NCBI GenBank assembly: GCA_903889245.1 | Contig: CAISWQ010000102.1 | Location: 101,978 to 165,977, forward strand | DNA: 64,000 bases | Direction of reading: 5' to 3' | From: an uncultured Lentisphaerota bacterium | GTDB taxonomy: Bacteria > Verrucomicrobiota > Kiritimatiellia > CAIQIC01 | In this document: in pieces, positions 1-8,485 of the stretch | Position numbering within the stretch: position 1 is the first letter of the stretch | Layout: each line of letters opens with the position of its first letter | The notes under the pieces: model-generated | The model's database searches: none | The model's input: only the letters and a program-made list of their open reading frames with translations | Told to the model about the DNA's origin: nothing | Program-made: the position numbers and the translations under genes

Positions 1-97
1 GTAAAATACCCAAGGTCAGGCCTGTCAAGACCGCATACTCGACCATGGCCTGCCCGGCTTTCCGCCGCCACTGCCCGCGTTGGGTGCCCGCCTTCAT
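1..97 (-). CDS. TadE/Flp-like prepilin N-terminus, partial
   Basis: This gene starts at an ATG on the minus strand and runs off the left edge, so only 32 residues are visible. They contain a basic leader followed by the motif GQAMVEYAVL and the beginning of a hydrophobic segment. That pattern, with a glutamate five residues into the hydrophobic stretch, is typical of TadE-like or Flp-type prepilins that are inserted in the inner membrane and assembled by a Tad or type IV pilus machine. It is divergent from the cysteine-rich gene to its right. No pilus genes are visible inside the window, so the system it belongs to is unknown. A generic pseudopilin is the main alternative. Confidence 0.6.
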   Translation of the reverse strand, partial: MKAGTQRGQWRRKAGQAMVEYAVLTGLTLGIL

Positions 98-200
98 GTT
101 TCAACTATAACCTATCCAAAAAACGTGAAAAAGCTATACTAAATTGCAGACCAAGCAGGCGGCAGGCCAAAAACCCGCTGCGGAAAACGTGAGGATGACT

Positions 201-1370
201 ATGAGCAAGAAAACCTGGCGGGTGGCGTTGATGGTACTGCTGTGCGCCGTGTTCACCGTGGTCGCCGCCGTGCTGACCTGCCCCAAATGCGGCTATGAAC
301 AGGTCGAGGGCGCAGACAAATGCAGCCACTGCAATGCCGCGCTGCCCAAGCCGCCCCCCAAGGTGGTTCAGGAGGTTATCAAGCCCGTCAAGCCCACCTG
401 GGCTCTGGCCACCGACGAGGACTGGCGCAAATCCAGCGAGGCCGCCACCCAGAAAAAACTCTGGCTCGCCTGGTTCTATGCCCGGAACGCCTACACCCTG
501 AACATGATGACCGAAGGCACCAACTCCGCCCGCGCCGTCAAGCTCATCGCCCTGCAGCAGGGGTATGAAAAACTGCTCCGCTCCGCCACCGTCACCTGCC
601 CCCGTTGCAAAGGCACCGGGCGCGCCGATATCCGCATCAAGATGTCCAGTGGCCGCGAGCAGGTCATCCGCAGCGATGCCAGCAAGTGCAAACTCTGCGA
701 GGGGCCCGGCGCGCTGCCGGTCTTTGTGCGGGCCGACGTTCTCAATCACAGTCGCGCCCAAGTCAAACGCGACTATGATGCCCTCCAGAAAGACCGCGGC
801 TGGGACAGCCTCAGCGGCGTGTGGCTGCCAGCGGACCTCGCGCGTGAGGTCACCCTCAAGGAGCGGCTGGAATTGATGCGCACCCTTGGCAGCCCCTGCG
901 TGGACTGCGCGGGCATGGGTGCGGCCGCCTGTACCAAGTGCGATGGCGCCGGCTGGATCAAGTGTAGCAACATGACCTGTGAATCCGGCACCATGCCCTG
1001 CTCCGATTGCAACGGCACCGGCAAACCCAACAAGAAAGCCTCCACCGCCACCTATGGCAGCGGCTACACATCCATCGGCTCGTTCTGCCAGACCTGCAAT
1101 GGCACCGGCCGGATCACCTGCAAAACCTGCAAGAGCGCGGCCAGCCTGCCGTGCCAGGCCTGCGGCAACAAGGCCATCACCGTCTGCAAGACTTGCACCG
1201 GCAACGGCCAGAATCCCGTCTGCAGCCGGTGCAAAGGCGATGGCGCGATGCCCTGCAACCGCTGCCGCGGCGCGGGCAAGATACGCGAGGTCGCTTGCAC
1301 CGAGTGCGGCGGCCAAGGCCAGATTCTGTGCGCCGGCTGCAAGGGCGTCGGCCGCGCGGCCAAGCGCTGA
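201..1370 (+). CDS. Secreted cysteine-rich zinc-ribbon / DnaJ-like CxxCxGxG repeat protein
   Basis: The 389-residue product begins with a signal peptide or membrane anchor of about 25 residues. A double zinc ribbon follows immediately (CPKC at 27-30, CSHC at 41-44), then a proline-rich linker, an alpha-helical middle, and a C-terminal half made of at least a dozen Cys pairs. Many pairs have the DnaJ-type form CxxCxGxG (for example CPRCKGTG, CTKCDGAG, CNRCRGAG, CAGCKGVG). In DnaJ such repeats bind zinc and unfolded protein, but there is no J domain here. ATG 201 is preferred because GAGGA lies 5 bases upstream; an in-frame ATG at 195 is possible. The function is unknown. A zinc-loaded envelope chaperone or scaffold is a guess. 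Confidence 0.7.
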   Translation: MSKKTWRVALMVLLCAVFTVVAAVLTCPKCGYEQVEGADKCSHCNAALPKPPPKVVQEVIKPVKPTWALATDEDWRKSSEAATQKKLWLAWFYARNAYTLNMMTEGTNSARAVKLIALQQGYEKLLRSATVTCPRCKGTGRADIRIKMSSGREQVIRSDASKCKLCEGPGALPVFVRADVLNHSRAQVKRDYDALQKDRGWDSLSGVWLPADLAREVTLKERLELMRTLGSPCVDCAGMGAAACTKCDGAGWIKCSNMTCESGTMPCSDCNGTGKPNKKASTATYGSGYTSIGSFCQTCNGTGRITCKTCKSAASLPCQACGNKAITVCKTCTGNGQNPVCSRCKGDGAMPCNRCRGAGKIREVACTECGGQGQILCAGCKGVGRAAKR

Positions 1371-1377
1371 AGCGCCT

Positions 1378-1455
1378 GTCCAAGCCCTGGAAAAACACCG
1401 GTTGAGATTTTCCCATACTTGGAGAAATCGCCGGCGGCGGTTCCAATCCTTGGAA
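1378..1455. repeat. Palindrome array, 3 units
   Basis: Three 15-bp dyads of the TTCCAAG(S)CTTGGAA family have centres at 1385, 1417 and 1448, spaced 32 and 31 bp. The last unit, TTCCAATCCTTGGAA, ends 10 bases before the tspO start codon. The middle unit is degenerate. Confidence 0.9.
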
Positions 1456-1465
1456 AGAGAAAACC

Positions 1466-1936
1466 ATGCTGCGTTGGAAAAACTGGGCCAGTCTGTTGTT
1501 CTGGCTGGCGCTCTGTCTGGGCGCGGGCGCCCTTGGTTCGCTGGTTACGATGGACTCCATCAAGACGTGGTATCCCGCACTGCACAAGCCCGTCTGGACT
1601 CCGCCCGCCTGGCTCTTTGGCCCGGTCTGGACCACGCTCTACCTGATGATGGCCGTGGCCGCACAGCGCATCACGCTACGTGCAAACCGCCGCTTGCCCT
1701 TGGCGCTCTTTGGACTGCAACTCGCGCTTAATGCGGCTTGGTCGCCGGTTTTCTTTGGTGCGCATCAGGTCGGCGGGGCGCTGGTCATTCTCACCGCGCT
1801 CTGTCTGACACTCCTCGCGACCACCATCACTTTCTTTCGCCGCGACGCGTTCGCCGGCGCGCTGCTGGTCCCCTATCTCACCTGGTGCATCTTCGCGGGG
1901 ACGCTCAATCTGGCTATCTGGCGACTCAATCCTTAA
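1466..1936 (+). CDS. tspO: TspO/MBR family tryptophan-rich membrane protein
   Basis: The 156-residue product has the length and five-helix hydrophobic pattern of TspO/MBR proteins, inner-membrane proteins that bind porphyrins and related ligands. The diagnostic features are KPVWTPPAWLFGPVW near residues 37-51 and NAAWSPVFFG near 89-98, which match the family loop and the third-helix tryptophan/asparagine signature. The start ATG lies just behind a palindrome array. The cca gene follows after 31 bases and may be cotranscribed. The role in this organism (porphyrin or stress sensing) is inferred from the family. Confidence 0.93.
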   Translation: MLRWKNWASLLFWLALCLGAGALGSLVTMDSIKTWYPALHKPVWTPPAWLFGPVWTTLYLMMAVAAQRITLRANRRLPLALFGLQLALNAAWSPVFFGAHQVGGALVILTALCLTLLATTITFFRRDAFAGALLVPYLTWCIFAGTLNLAIWRLNP

Positions 1937-1967
1937 CGTGGCATGGAAAATCTGGGATACTGCCGCC

Positions 1968-3323
1968 ATGACTGAACTCCCCATCGCCGCCCAAGAAGCG
2001 CACGCCCACGAGATCGCGCGGACGCTGCGGGCGGCCGGCCACCAAGCCCTCTTTGCCGGTGGCTGTGTCCGCGACTTACTGCTCGGCCGCGCGCCGAAGG
2101 ATTTCGACATCGCCACCAGCGCCACACCCGACGACATCGCGAACCTGTTCCCGCGCACCCTCGCCACCGGCCGCGCGTTCGGCGTCATGCAGGTGGTACT
2201 GGCGGGACACCCGACCGAGGTCGCCACTTTCCGCCGTGATATCGGCGGCACCGACGGACGGAGGCCTGAGACCGTCGCCTTCAGCACTCCGGTGGAGGAC
2301 GCGCAGCGCCGTGACTTCACGGTCAACGGGTTGTTTCAAGATCCGGAGACCGGCGAAGTCATTGACTACGTCGGCGGGCGCGCGGATTTGGAAAAGAAAA
2401 TTGTGCGCGCCATTGGCGTACCGCGTGCGCGCTTCGCCGAGGATTATCTACGACTACTGCGCGCTGTGCGGTTTGCGGCCACACTGGAGTTCACCATCGA
2501 GCCAGAGACGTTCGCGGCGCTGGCTGAATCCTCACCGCGTATCACAGCCATCAGTGCAGAACGTATCCAGCAGGAACTGTCGCGGTTGCTCGTCGAGGCC
2601 CCGCGCGCCGGGCAGGCGTTACGACTGCTCCAGCGCAGTGGGCTGCTCCCCGCGCTGCTGCCAGAAGTCGCCGCGCTGGAAGGCCAGGAACAGCCGCCGC
2701 AATTCCACCCCGAAGGCGACGTCTTCGAGCACACCGTCATCATGCTCGACACGATGCCCGCTGGCCGCAGCCGTGTACTCGCGTGGGCCGTACTGCTGCA
2801 CGACATCGGTAAGCCGCCGACCGCGACGCTGACGCGCGAGCCCGATGGCAGCGAGCGCATCCGCTTCCATTACCACGACGAGGCCGGCGCAAAAATGGCA
2901 GGGGGAATTCTGCGCCGGCTGAAAATGCCCGCCGACGAAATCGAGGACATCACTTACTGCGTCAAAAACCACATGCGTTTCAAGGAGGTCCGGCAGATGC
3001 GTCGCGCGAAACTGCGGCAGCTCGTTGGCGCGCGGACGTTTCCGGTCGAGCTCGAACTGCACCGCCTCGATTGCACCGCGAGCCACGGCGATGTCGTGAA
3101 TGTCGCATTTCTCCGGCAGTTTCGGAAGGAACTGCAAAATGAGCCGGTCCTGCCCAAGCCATGGATTACCGGCCACGACTTGCTGGCTCGCGGGCTCAAG
3201 CCCGGGCCAGAGTTGGGTCGCTGGCACAAGCGCGCCTACGAACGACAGCTTGAAGGCGCGCTGACCACGCGCGAAGAACTGCTTGCTTGGCTCGATGCCG
3301 AACTACAGCCCCCCACCCCATAA
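1968..3323 (+). CDS. cca: CCA tRNA nucleotidyltransferase / poly(A) polymerase with HD domain
   Basis: The 451-residue protein starts with the class II nucleotidyltransferase head: GGCVRD at 31-36 and the metal-binding DFD at 45-47, followed by the RNA-binding domain. A C-terminal HD phosphohydrolase domain is marked by LLHDIGK near residue 275 and a later NHMRF segment. These enzymes add or repair the 3' CCA of tRNA in the cytoplasm. ATG 1968 is chosen over a GTG at 1938 that would add ten atypical residues and sits against the tspO stop. The gene converges on the downstream sialate O-acetylesterase. Confidence 0.92.
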   Translation: MTELPIAAQEAHAHEIARTLRAAGHQALFAGGCVRDLLLGRAPKDFDIATSATPDDIANLFPRTLATGRAFGVMQVVLAGHPTEVATFRRDIGGTDGRRPETVAFSTPVEDAQRRDFTVNGLFQDPETGEVIDYVGGRADLEKKIVRAIGVPRARFAEDYLRLLRAVRFAATLEFTIEPETFAALAESSPRITAISAERIQQELSRLLVEAPRAGQALRLLQRSGLLPALLPEVAALEGQEQPPQFHPEGDVFEHTVIMLDTMPAGRSRVLAWAVLLHDIGKPPTATLTREPDGSERIRFHYHDEAGAKMAGGILRRLKMPADEIEDITYCVKNHMRFKEVRQMRRAKLRQLVGARTFPVELELHRLDCTASHGDVVNVAFLRQFRKELQNEPVLPKPWITGHDLLARGLKPGPELGRWHKRAYERQLEGALTTREELLAWLDAELQPPTP

Positions 3324-3336
3324 CGACTGCGGCGCT

Positions 3337-3413
3337 TTCCAGGGGCTGGGAATCGCTGCGGCAACTTTCCCAACCCTTGGAGAAAAGAACGGAACTTTTC
3401 CCAAGGCTTGGAA
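3337..3413. repeat. Palindrome array, 3 units, between convergent genes
   Basis: Three units have centres near 3344, 3375 and 3406. The first two have an extra central base; the third is TTCCCAAGGCTTGGAA. The array fills the 92-base gap between the 3' ends of cca and the minus-strand esterase, where no promoter is expected. Confidence 0.88.
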
Positions 3414-3415
3414 CT

Positions 3416-4912
3416 TTATTTCTCTGTGTCGGTGCGGAACGGCGTCGCGGGCAGGCCGGCCTTGTTGAAGAGGTTGAGGTCCGGGACGTTCGTCCAGCCG
3501 TAGCGGACGGCGACCGGTGCCTTGACCTCGGTGGCGCTGACGACCACGGTGTCGCCTTCGATCATGGCGTTGGCGGCGACAAACTTCTTGTCGGCGCCGG
3601 CGAGGGTGAAGCCCCTCAAGTCGCCATCCTTGGCGACGAGTCCGCCACCGAGGTGCTCGAACGTCAGCACGGCCTTGCCGCCGCTGACCTTCAGCTTCTT
3701 GAAGACGGGACCGCTGTATTCGATTTTCTCGCCGTAGGTCAGCGCGCGCGCCGCGAGCGCCAGGCGGCCGCCCACCGGCTCTTTGGCCCGCGGATGGATG
3801 TCGGTGGCGTGGCCATGGTCGGTGATGACCGCCATCGCGGTGTTCGGCGTCTTCTGCCACGCGATGAGCTGCGCCTCGCGCAGTTCCGGCGTCATGCCCT
3901 GGTGCGGCGCGATCTGCACGAAGAAGAAGGGGAAGTCGCCCAAGCCCCAGACCTTCCGCCAACTGCCGATCATCGCCGGGAACAGCGTCTGGTATTCCTT
4001 CTGGCGGCCGTTGTTCGATTCGCCCTGATACCAGATCGCGCCGCGGATCGCATAGGGCAGCAGCGGCGCGATCATCCCGTTATAGAGCACGCTCGGCCGG
4101 TTCGGGCCGGTGCGCGGGTCCTGCGGCGCGCGCGGCGCGTTCGGCGCCGGCTTGCCCTCGGCCTTGGCCTTGGCGACCACCTCCTTGTGCTTCGCCAGCG
4201 CCTGCTCATGCTGCGCCTTCGCCTTGACCGGATCGAATTTTGCGAGGGCCTCGGCTTGCCGCGTGAGCGCCTCCGGCAGCGCCTTCTTGAGTGACGCCGG
4301 CTCGGTCCACGCCTCGGCATAGGTGCCGCCCCAGTCGCTCTCGATCATGCCGACCGGGATGTTCAGCGCCTTGCGCAGATCGCGTGCGAAAAAATAGCCG
4401 ACGGCGCTGAAGCTCTCGACGCTCTTGGGATCGCATACCTGCCACACGGCCTTGACGCCGGTCTGCGGTTCATCGGCCGTGGCCTTCGGCACATGAAACA
4501 GGCGCAGTTGTGGGTCGGCCGTGTTCGGAATCACCTGCACTCCGTTCTCCGCGGCACGCAGCGGCCATTCCATATTCGACTGCCCGCTGCACACCCAGAC
4601 CTCGCCCACGCAAACGTTCGTCAGCGTGATCGTGTTCGCGCCGCGGATGACCAGCTTGAACGGCCCGCCCGCCTTGCACTTGCCGAGCTTCGCCTGCCAC
4701 TTGCCATCGGCGCCGGCGGTCGCCGTTGCCGTCTGCCCGCAGAACTCGACCGTCACCTTTTCGCCGGTCTTGGCTGTGCCCCAGACAGGGATGCGCGCCT
4801 CGCGTTGCAACACCGCACCCTCGGTGAACAGCGGATGCGGCTGCACCTCGGCCCGGACCACAACCTGCCCGACACACAACACGGCAATCAACAACAACCG
4901 TTTACGATTCAT
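3416..4912 (-). CDS. Secreted sialate O-acetylesterase (SGNH family), copy 1
   Basis: The 498-residue protein has a signal peptide (about residues 1-21, ending VVVRA) and the SIAE family blocks. The nucleophile serine is in GQSNMEW (Ser112), with IRGAIWYQGESN in the middle and the catalytic Asp/His in TDIHP near 371-373. Such enzymes remove O-acetyl groups from sialic acids or other polysaccharides outside the cytoplasm. A strong AAAGGAGA lies 7 bases before the ATG. A second gene of identical length and about two-thirds identity by eye lies at 28729-30225 on the other strand. The exact substrate cannot be told from sequence. Confidence 0.92.
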   Translation of the reverse strand: MNRKRLLLIAVLCVGQVVVRAEVQPHPLFTEGAVLQREARIPVWGTAKTGEKVTVEFCGQTATATAGADGKWQAKLGKCKAGGPFKLVIRGANTITLTNVCVGEVWVCSGQSNMEWPLRAAENGVQVIPNTADPQLRLFHVPKATADEPQTGVKAVWQVCDPKSVESFSAVGYFFARDLRKALNIPVGMIESDWGGTYAEAWTEPASLKKALPEALTRQAEALAKFDPVKAKAQHEQALAKHKEVVAKAKAEGKPAPNAPRAPQDPRTGPNRPSVLYNGMIAPLLPYAIRGAIWYQGESNNGRQKEYQTLFPAMIGSWRKVWGLGDFPFFFVQIAPHQGMTPELREAQLIAWQKTPNTAMAVITDHGHATDIHPRAKEPVGGRLALAARALTYGEKIEYSGPVFKKLKVSGGKAVLTFEHLGGGLVAKDGDLRGFTLAGADKKFVAANAMIEGDTVVVSATEVKAPVAVRYGWTNVPDLNLFNKAGLPATPFRTDTEK

Positions 4913-4961
4913 CAGGGGTCTCCTTTGGTGAAGTTTGGCGTCAAACGGATATTGCGCGGGA

Positions 4962-5474
4962 TTATTTTGAAGAGACTTCGTTGCTTTCGAGATAGCAGCC
5001 CTTCTCGGTCCATTTGTCCTGCGGAAACTCCTTGTTGGGATCCACGATCACGTGCCCTTCGGCGTTGACACTGATGCCGAGGCGGACGAGACCGCTTGTC
5101 GCCGGACCGACCTGCACCATACCCTCGCCATCGAACGTCGAGCCGTGCGCACCGCACAGAATCCGCGTCGCGTCCTGCGGATCACGGCGCAGCGTCTTGC
5201 CCATGTGTGGGCAGGTCGTGCTCGCGGCGAACAGCTTGCCCTGGTGGCGCATCACGAAGAAATCGTCATCCGTGAATTTCTCGGAGATGCCATCCTCGGT
5301 GTAGTCCTTGAGCTTGCCGATATCCACAGTCGGCAGCTTTTTCTTATCCGCAGCGGCGACCGCGAGCGCGCCGAGCACGCAGCCAGAGCCGACCGCCAGG
5401 AACTGCCGGCGATTGAGGTGTCCCGGGCAACCCGGACAATGCTGCGGAGCAGGAGTGTTCGTCACAGTTTTCAT
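4962..5474 (-). CDS. Tat-exported Rieske [2Fe-2S] protein
   Basis: The 170-residue product carries a twin-arginine signal (NRRQFLAVGS, residues 21-30, then an Ala-rich hydrophobic stretch). Its single Rieske domain binds 2Fe-2S through CPH (C88, H90) and CGAH (C107, H110). A CPGC pair precedes the signal. It is therefore an exported electron-transfer protein of the small ferredoxin-like Rieske type. No cytochrome b or oxygenase partner is adjacent, so the redox partner is unknown. ATG 5474 is preferred; earlier in-frame codons would add 47 low-complexity residues ahead of the Tat signal. The gene is upstream of and co-directional with the esterase, 49 bases apart. Confidence 0.9.
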   Translation of the reverse strand: MKTVTNTPAPQHCPGCPGHLNRRQFLAVGSGCVLGALAVAAADKKKLPTVDIGKLKDYTEDGISEKFTDDDFFVMRHQGKLFAASTTCPHMGKTLRRDPQDATRILCGAHGSTFDGEGMVQVGPATSGLVRLGISVNAEGHVIVDPNKEFPQDKWTEKGCYLESNEVSSK

Positions 5475-5870
5475 GGCCGCCGAATAAAGCCTGCCGCGAC
5501 CCGAGTCAAGCCCAACCTCGCAGCGGCTGGGACGTCCAGTCCGTCTATGTGGCGCGCAAGGATGATACGCCTTCGGTAAACAAACACTGGCCGTGGCGCT
5601 GGTGCCGGGCGGCAAGCTGGAGAGTCCTATCCGTCTTTATCCGCTGGCTACTTGGTGAGATGGCAGCCTGCTGTTATTTGAGGGGTGCACCTCCGTCCCG
5701 TGAAAAGAGCCTGCGCGCCAGCCGCGGCGAGTTGTCCACGGCAGACGGTGGCGCAAAAGTGCGAAGACTCCGTTGCACCCGGGACACAATTCTTTTTTCC
5801 TGCCTCTGGAGGATCGAGAGTACCGGGACCTTGGTGTGGGACCTGCTCACAAAGCCCCGGGACAAAACCC
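5475..5870. other. Intergenic stretch, no supported gene
   Basis: About 400 bases between the Rieske start and the next plus-strand gene. The only structure I can point to is a short direct repeat: cccgggacacaa near 5778 and cccgggacaaaa near 5856, with a related accgggac near 5822. Reading frames here look non-coding. Confidence 0.5.
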
Positions 5871-6170
5871 ATGTTCACTTCGCCCATATTTGAAAATACG
5901 AAAACGCCGGCCTCCTGCGCGCCGGTACAGGTGCCACCCACGCCCTTACCTGTACGGCACGTTGTCCCGCCACCGCCGCCAGCGATGTTCACCCCGCGTG
6001 TAGCGCAGCACAACCAACCCCTGAATGTCGCCGCCTCTGTAGTGTTGGTGTTGTTCTTCCTCTGCCTGTCCATCGGTGTGGTGGTCTTCACCACCGCAGC
6101 GGATCATGCGGCCAAGAAGAATCGCGCCCAGGAACCTGCCCGGACGCTGCCCATATTCCCCGCGCGCTAA
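5871..6170 (+). CDS. Small proline-rich single-pass membrane protein, hypothetical
   Basis: The reading frame gives 99 residues: a hydrophilic N-terminus, a run of prolines (VPPPPPAM near 34-41), one clear transmembrane helix (LNVAASVVLVLFFLCLSIG, about 51-69) and a short basic tail. There is no good ribosome binding site before ATG 5871, and an upstream GTG at 5685 with ttgaggg ahead of it is a possible alternative start. I do not recognise the family. It converges on the GH109-like gene with a 14-base gap. It may be a real small envelope protein or a fortuitous frame. Confidence 0.4.
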   Translation: MFTSPIFENTKTPASCAPVQVPPTPLPVRHVVPPPPPAMFTPRVAQHNQPLNVAASVVLVLFFLCLSIGVVVFTTAADHAAKKNRAQEPARTLPIFPAR

Positions 6171-6184
6171 GACAACCTCCGCAC

Positions 6185-7534
6185 TCACACCTCAACCAAA
6201 CCGAGTGGCTCGGCGGTTTGCCAGCCGCCACGCGTGAAGTCGGGGATGGTCACCGAACTGCCATCCTGTTTGACCGATTGCTCGGTCAGCTCCACCAGTG
6301 CGCTCCATGTGACGCCGTCATAGACGCTGTGGTCGAGCGGCAGGCCGTTGAGCAGGCAGTGGCAGAGCCGGTATTCCATCAAGAAATCCATCCCGCCGTG
6401 ACCGCCCGCCTTCTTCGCCAGCTCGCCGACCTTTTGCCACAGCGGATGCGTGAACCGGGCCTTCAACTCGGCCAGCGTTTTTTCGTCCACCCAGTCGTGC
6501 CAGCGCGGGCTCAAGGCGACGCGCAGCGGGTAGGAGCACAGCGTACCCTTCGTGCCGCTGATCAGGTTGATGCGCGTGTACGGGCGCGGACTGTAGCGGC
6601 CATACTGGATCATGATCGTCCGGCCGCGCGCGGTGCGGACGACCGTGGTGTTCATGTCGCCCGCCGCGTAACGGACCTGGCCGCGCGGATCGTTCGGGCC
6701 GAAGCGCTCCTTGATGTAGCTCGTCAGCCCGAACTCGGCCGACTCCATCGAGACCAGCCGCTCAAAGCGGTCGCCGCGGTTGATGCCCATGTACTGGCAG
6801 AGCGGGCCGAGCCCGTGCGTCGGGTAGGAGTTGCCCGCGTGCCGCCGGAAGAATTCGAGCGGGTAGTTTTTGTAATAGGTGTTGTCCAACAGGCCCGCGC
6901 GCAACTCGTGGATATAGCCGCAGTCGCCGTGGACCAGCTCGCCGAGCACGCCGTGGCGCGCGAGCGTGAGGGCAAACAGCTCGTCCTCGCCGTAGCAGCA
7001 GTTCTCCAGCATCATGCAGTGGAGCCGCGTCCGCTCGGCCATGTCCACCAGCTTCCAACAATCGGCCACGGTCATCGCGATGGGCACCTCCACCACGACG
7101 TGCTTGCCGCACTGCATCGCGTAGAGCGCCATCGGCACGTGCCACTCCCACGGCGTGCAGACATAGACCAAGTTCACGTCCGGCCGCTCGCACAGCTTCT
7201 TGAAGATGTGCTCGGAGCCGAAGTAACCCGCCGGTTTCGGATGGCCGGCCGCCACGACATCAAACTGGCTCTTGGCAACGCGCGCCTCAAAGACATCACA
7301 GAGGGCCACGACTTTGGCCTTGGATATCCGGCTCAAGCGCCGCACGGCGGCCGGCCCGCGATGGCCGACGCCGATGAAGCCGACGCGCACCTCGTCGAGC
7401 GCCGGCGCCTTGAGGCCAAAGACCGGACCCGCGCCCTGGCTGCGCGCCGGGGCGGCTGTCTGGCAGCCCGCGAGCGCCGTGGCGGCGGTCGAGCAGGCGA
7501 GGGTCTTCAGGAAATCACGTCGGGGCTGTTCCAT
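6185..7534 (-). CDS. Tat-signal Gfo/Idh/MocA oxidoreductase, GH109-like
   Basis: The 449-residue protein begins with a Tat signal (RRDFLK) that ends in a lipobox-like ALAGC, so it may be an exported lipoprotein. An NAD-binding Rossmann fold follows (VGFIGVGHRGPAAVRRL). The segment from MMLENCCYGEDELF through GELVHGDCGYIHELR and the later NTTVVRTARGRTIMIQYG matches GH109 enzymes, which use bound NAD+ to hydrolyse alpha-N-acetylgalactosaminides. A start at 7534 is supported by AAAGGA 7 bases upstream. A general Gfo/Idh/MocA dehydrogenase role remains possible. Its presence beside esterases suggests work on complex amino-sugar glycans. Confidence 0.85.
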   Translation of the reverse strand: MEQPRRDFLKTLACSTAATALAGCQTAAPARSQGAGPVFGLKAPALDEVRVGFIGVGHRGPAAVRRLSRISKAKVVALCDVFEARVAKSQFDVVAAGHPKPAGYFGSEHIFKKLCERPDVNLVYVCTPWEWHVPMALYAMQCGKHVVVEVPIAMTVADCWKLVDMAERTRLHCMMLENCCYGEDELFALTLARHGVLGELVHGDCGYIHELRAGLLDNTYYKNYPLEFFRRHAGNSYPTHGLGPLCQYMGINRGDRFERLVSMESAEFGLTSYIKERFGPNDPRGQVRYAAGDMNTTVVRTARGRTIMIQYGRYSPRPYTRINLISGTKGTLCSYPLRVALSPRWHDWVDEKTLAELKARFTHPLWQKVGELAKKAGGHGGMDFLMEYRLCHCLLNGLPLDHSVYDGVTWSALVELTEQSVKQDGSSVTIPDFTRGGWQTAEPLGLVEV

Positions 7535-7672
7535 GGCGGTTCCTTTCGCATAAGCATGGCGCGGATATTCCCGCGCAGCGGAAAAGGAAGCAAGCGCTTT
7601 CCTTGGATGGACTCCGCGGCGCGTTTCTGGTTCTCTTCCGCGGACACGATCAGCGACTTGGAGACCGGACAC

Positions 7673-8350
7673 ATGCTGCGATGGGAATTGCTGGACACGG
7701 CCGCCGTCCCCGGAGAGGGCGGCGAACTGCGCCTCTACCGGCGCGGCGACGAGTACTCGATCCGCGCCAACGGCTTCGAGTTGATGAACAGCCGCGTCCA
7801 CGGATCGGAGGAGGAACTGGCGGAACGCGTCTGCGTACGCCTCTCTGGCCGGCCCACGCCACGCCTGCTGATCGGCGGGCTCGGCATGGGCTTCACGCTC
7901 GCGGCGGCCCTGCCACGGCTCAAAGGTGACGCGCGCGTGGAGGTGGTGGAGTTGGTGCCAGCGGTCGTCGCCTGGTGCCGCGGCCCGCTGGCCCACGTGG
8001 CCGGGGCGGCGCTGACGGATAAACGCGTGACCCTCCACGAGGCTGACGTGCGCCAGTTGCTGCACGCGCGCCCGAACTATTTCGATGCGATCATCCTCGA
8101 CGTGGATAACGGCCCGGCCGGGCTGATGCGGAAGGAAAACGACTGGCTCTATGGCCGCGCCGGCCTGCGCGTCGCGTGTGCGTCGCTGCGCCCGCGTGGC
8201 GTGCTCGCCGTCTGGTCGGCCGCGCCGGACCAGGCCTTCGTCCGGCGCTTGCAGCAGGTGGGTTTCAGCGTGGAGGCGATTCCCGTCCGCGCCCGCCGCG
8301 GCCACAAGGGTGGCCATCACCTCATCTGGCTGGCTACCCGGCCCGCGTGA
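7673..8350 (+). CDS. Spermidine-synthase-like class I SAM methyltransferase
   Basis: The 225-residue product has a Rossmann-type SAM-binding core: GGLGMG at 68-73, an acidic residue ending strand 2 (VVEL, E93), and FDAIILDVDNGP at 138-148. This matches the SpeE-like fold, but the N-terminal tetramerisation domain of true spermidine synthases is only partly present. Whether it transfers aminopropyl or methyl groups cannot be decided. ATG 7673 has GGAGA about 10 bases upstream. It is divergent from the GH109-like gene across 138 bases that hold no repeat array. Confidence 0.7.
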   Translation: MLRWELLDTAAVPGEGGELRLYRRGDEYSIRANGFELMNSRVHGSEEELAERVCVRLSGRPTPRLLIGGLGMGFTLAAALPRLKGDARVEVVELVPAVVAWCRGPLAHVAGAALTDKRVTLHEADVRQLLHARPNYFDAIILDVDNGPAGLMRKENDWLYGRAGLRVACASLRPRGVLAVWSAAPDQAFVRRLQQVGFSVEAIPVRARRGHKGGHHLIWLATRPA

Positions 8351-8404
8351 GCGCTGCAAATTCTGCTTTTGTCTGCGTCCGCTGCACGTTACAGTGCCGC
8401 CGCT

Positions 8405-8482
8405 TTCCCAACCTTGGAAGCCGGACGGGCTGGCTTTTCCAAGGGTTGGAACAATAACGGAACGGGGTTCCAAGGATTGGAA
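8405..8482. repeat. Palindrome array, 3 units
   Basis: Units TTCCCAACCTTGGAA, TTCCAAGGGTTGGAA and TTCCAAGGATTGGAA have centres at 8412, 8444 and 8475 (spacing 32 and 31). The last unit ends 3 bases before the ATG of the next gene, and its right arm is the only purine-rich Shine-Dalgarno-like sequence there. Confidence 0.92.
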
Positions 8483-8485
8483 AAC

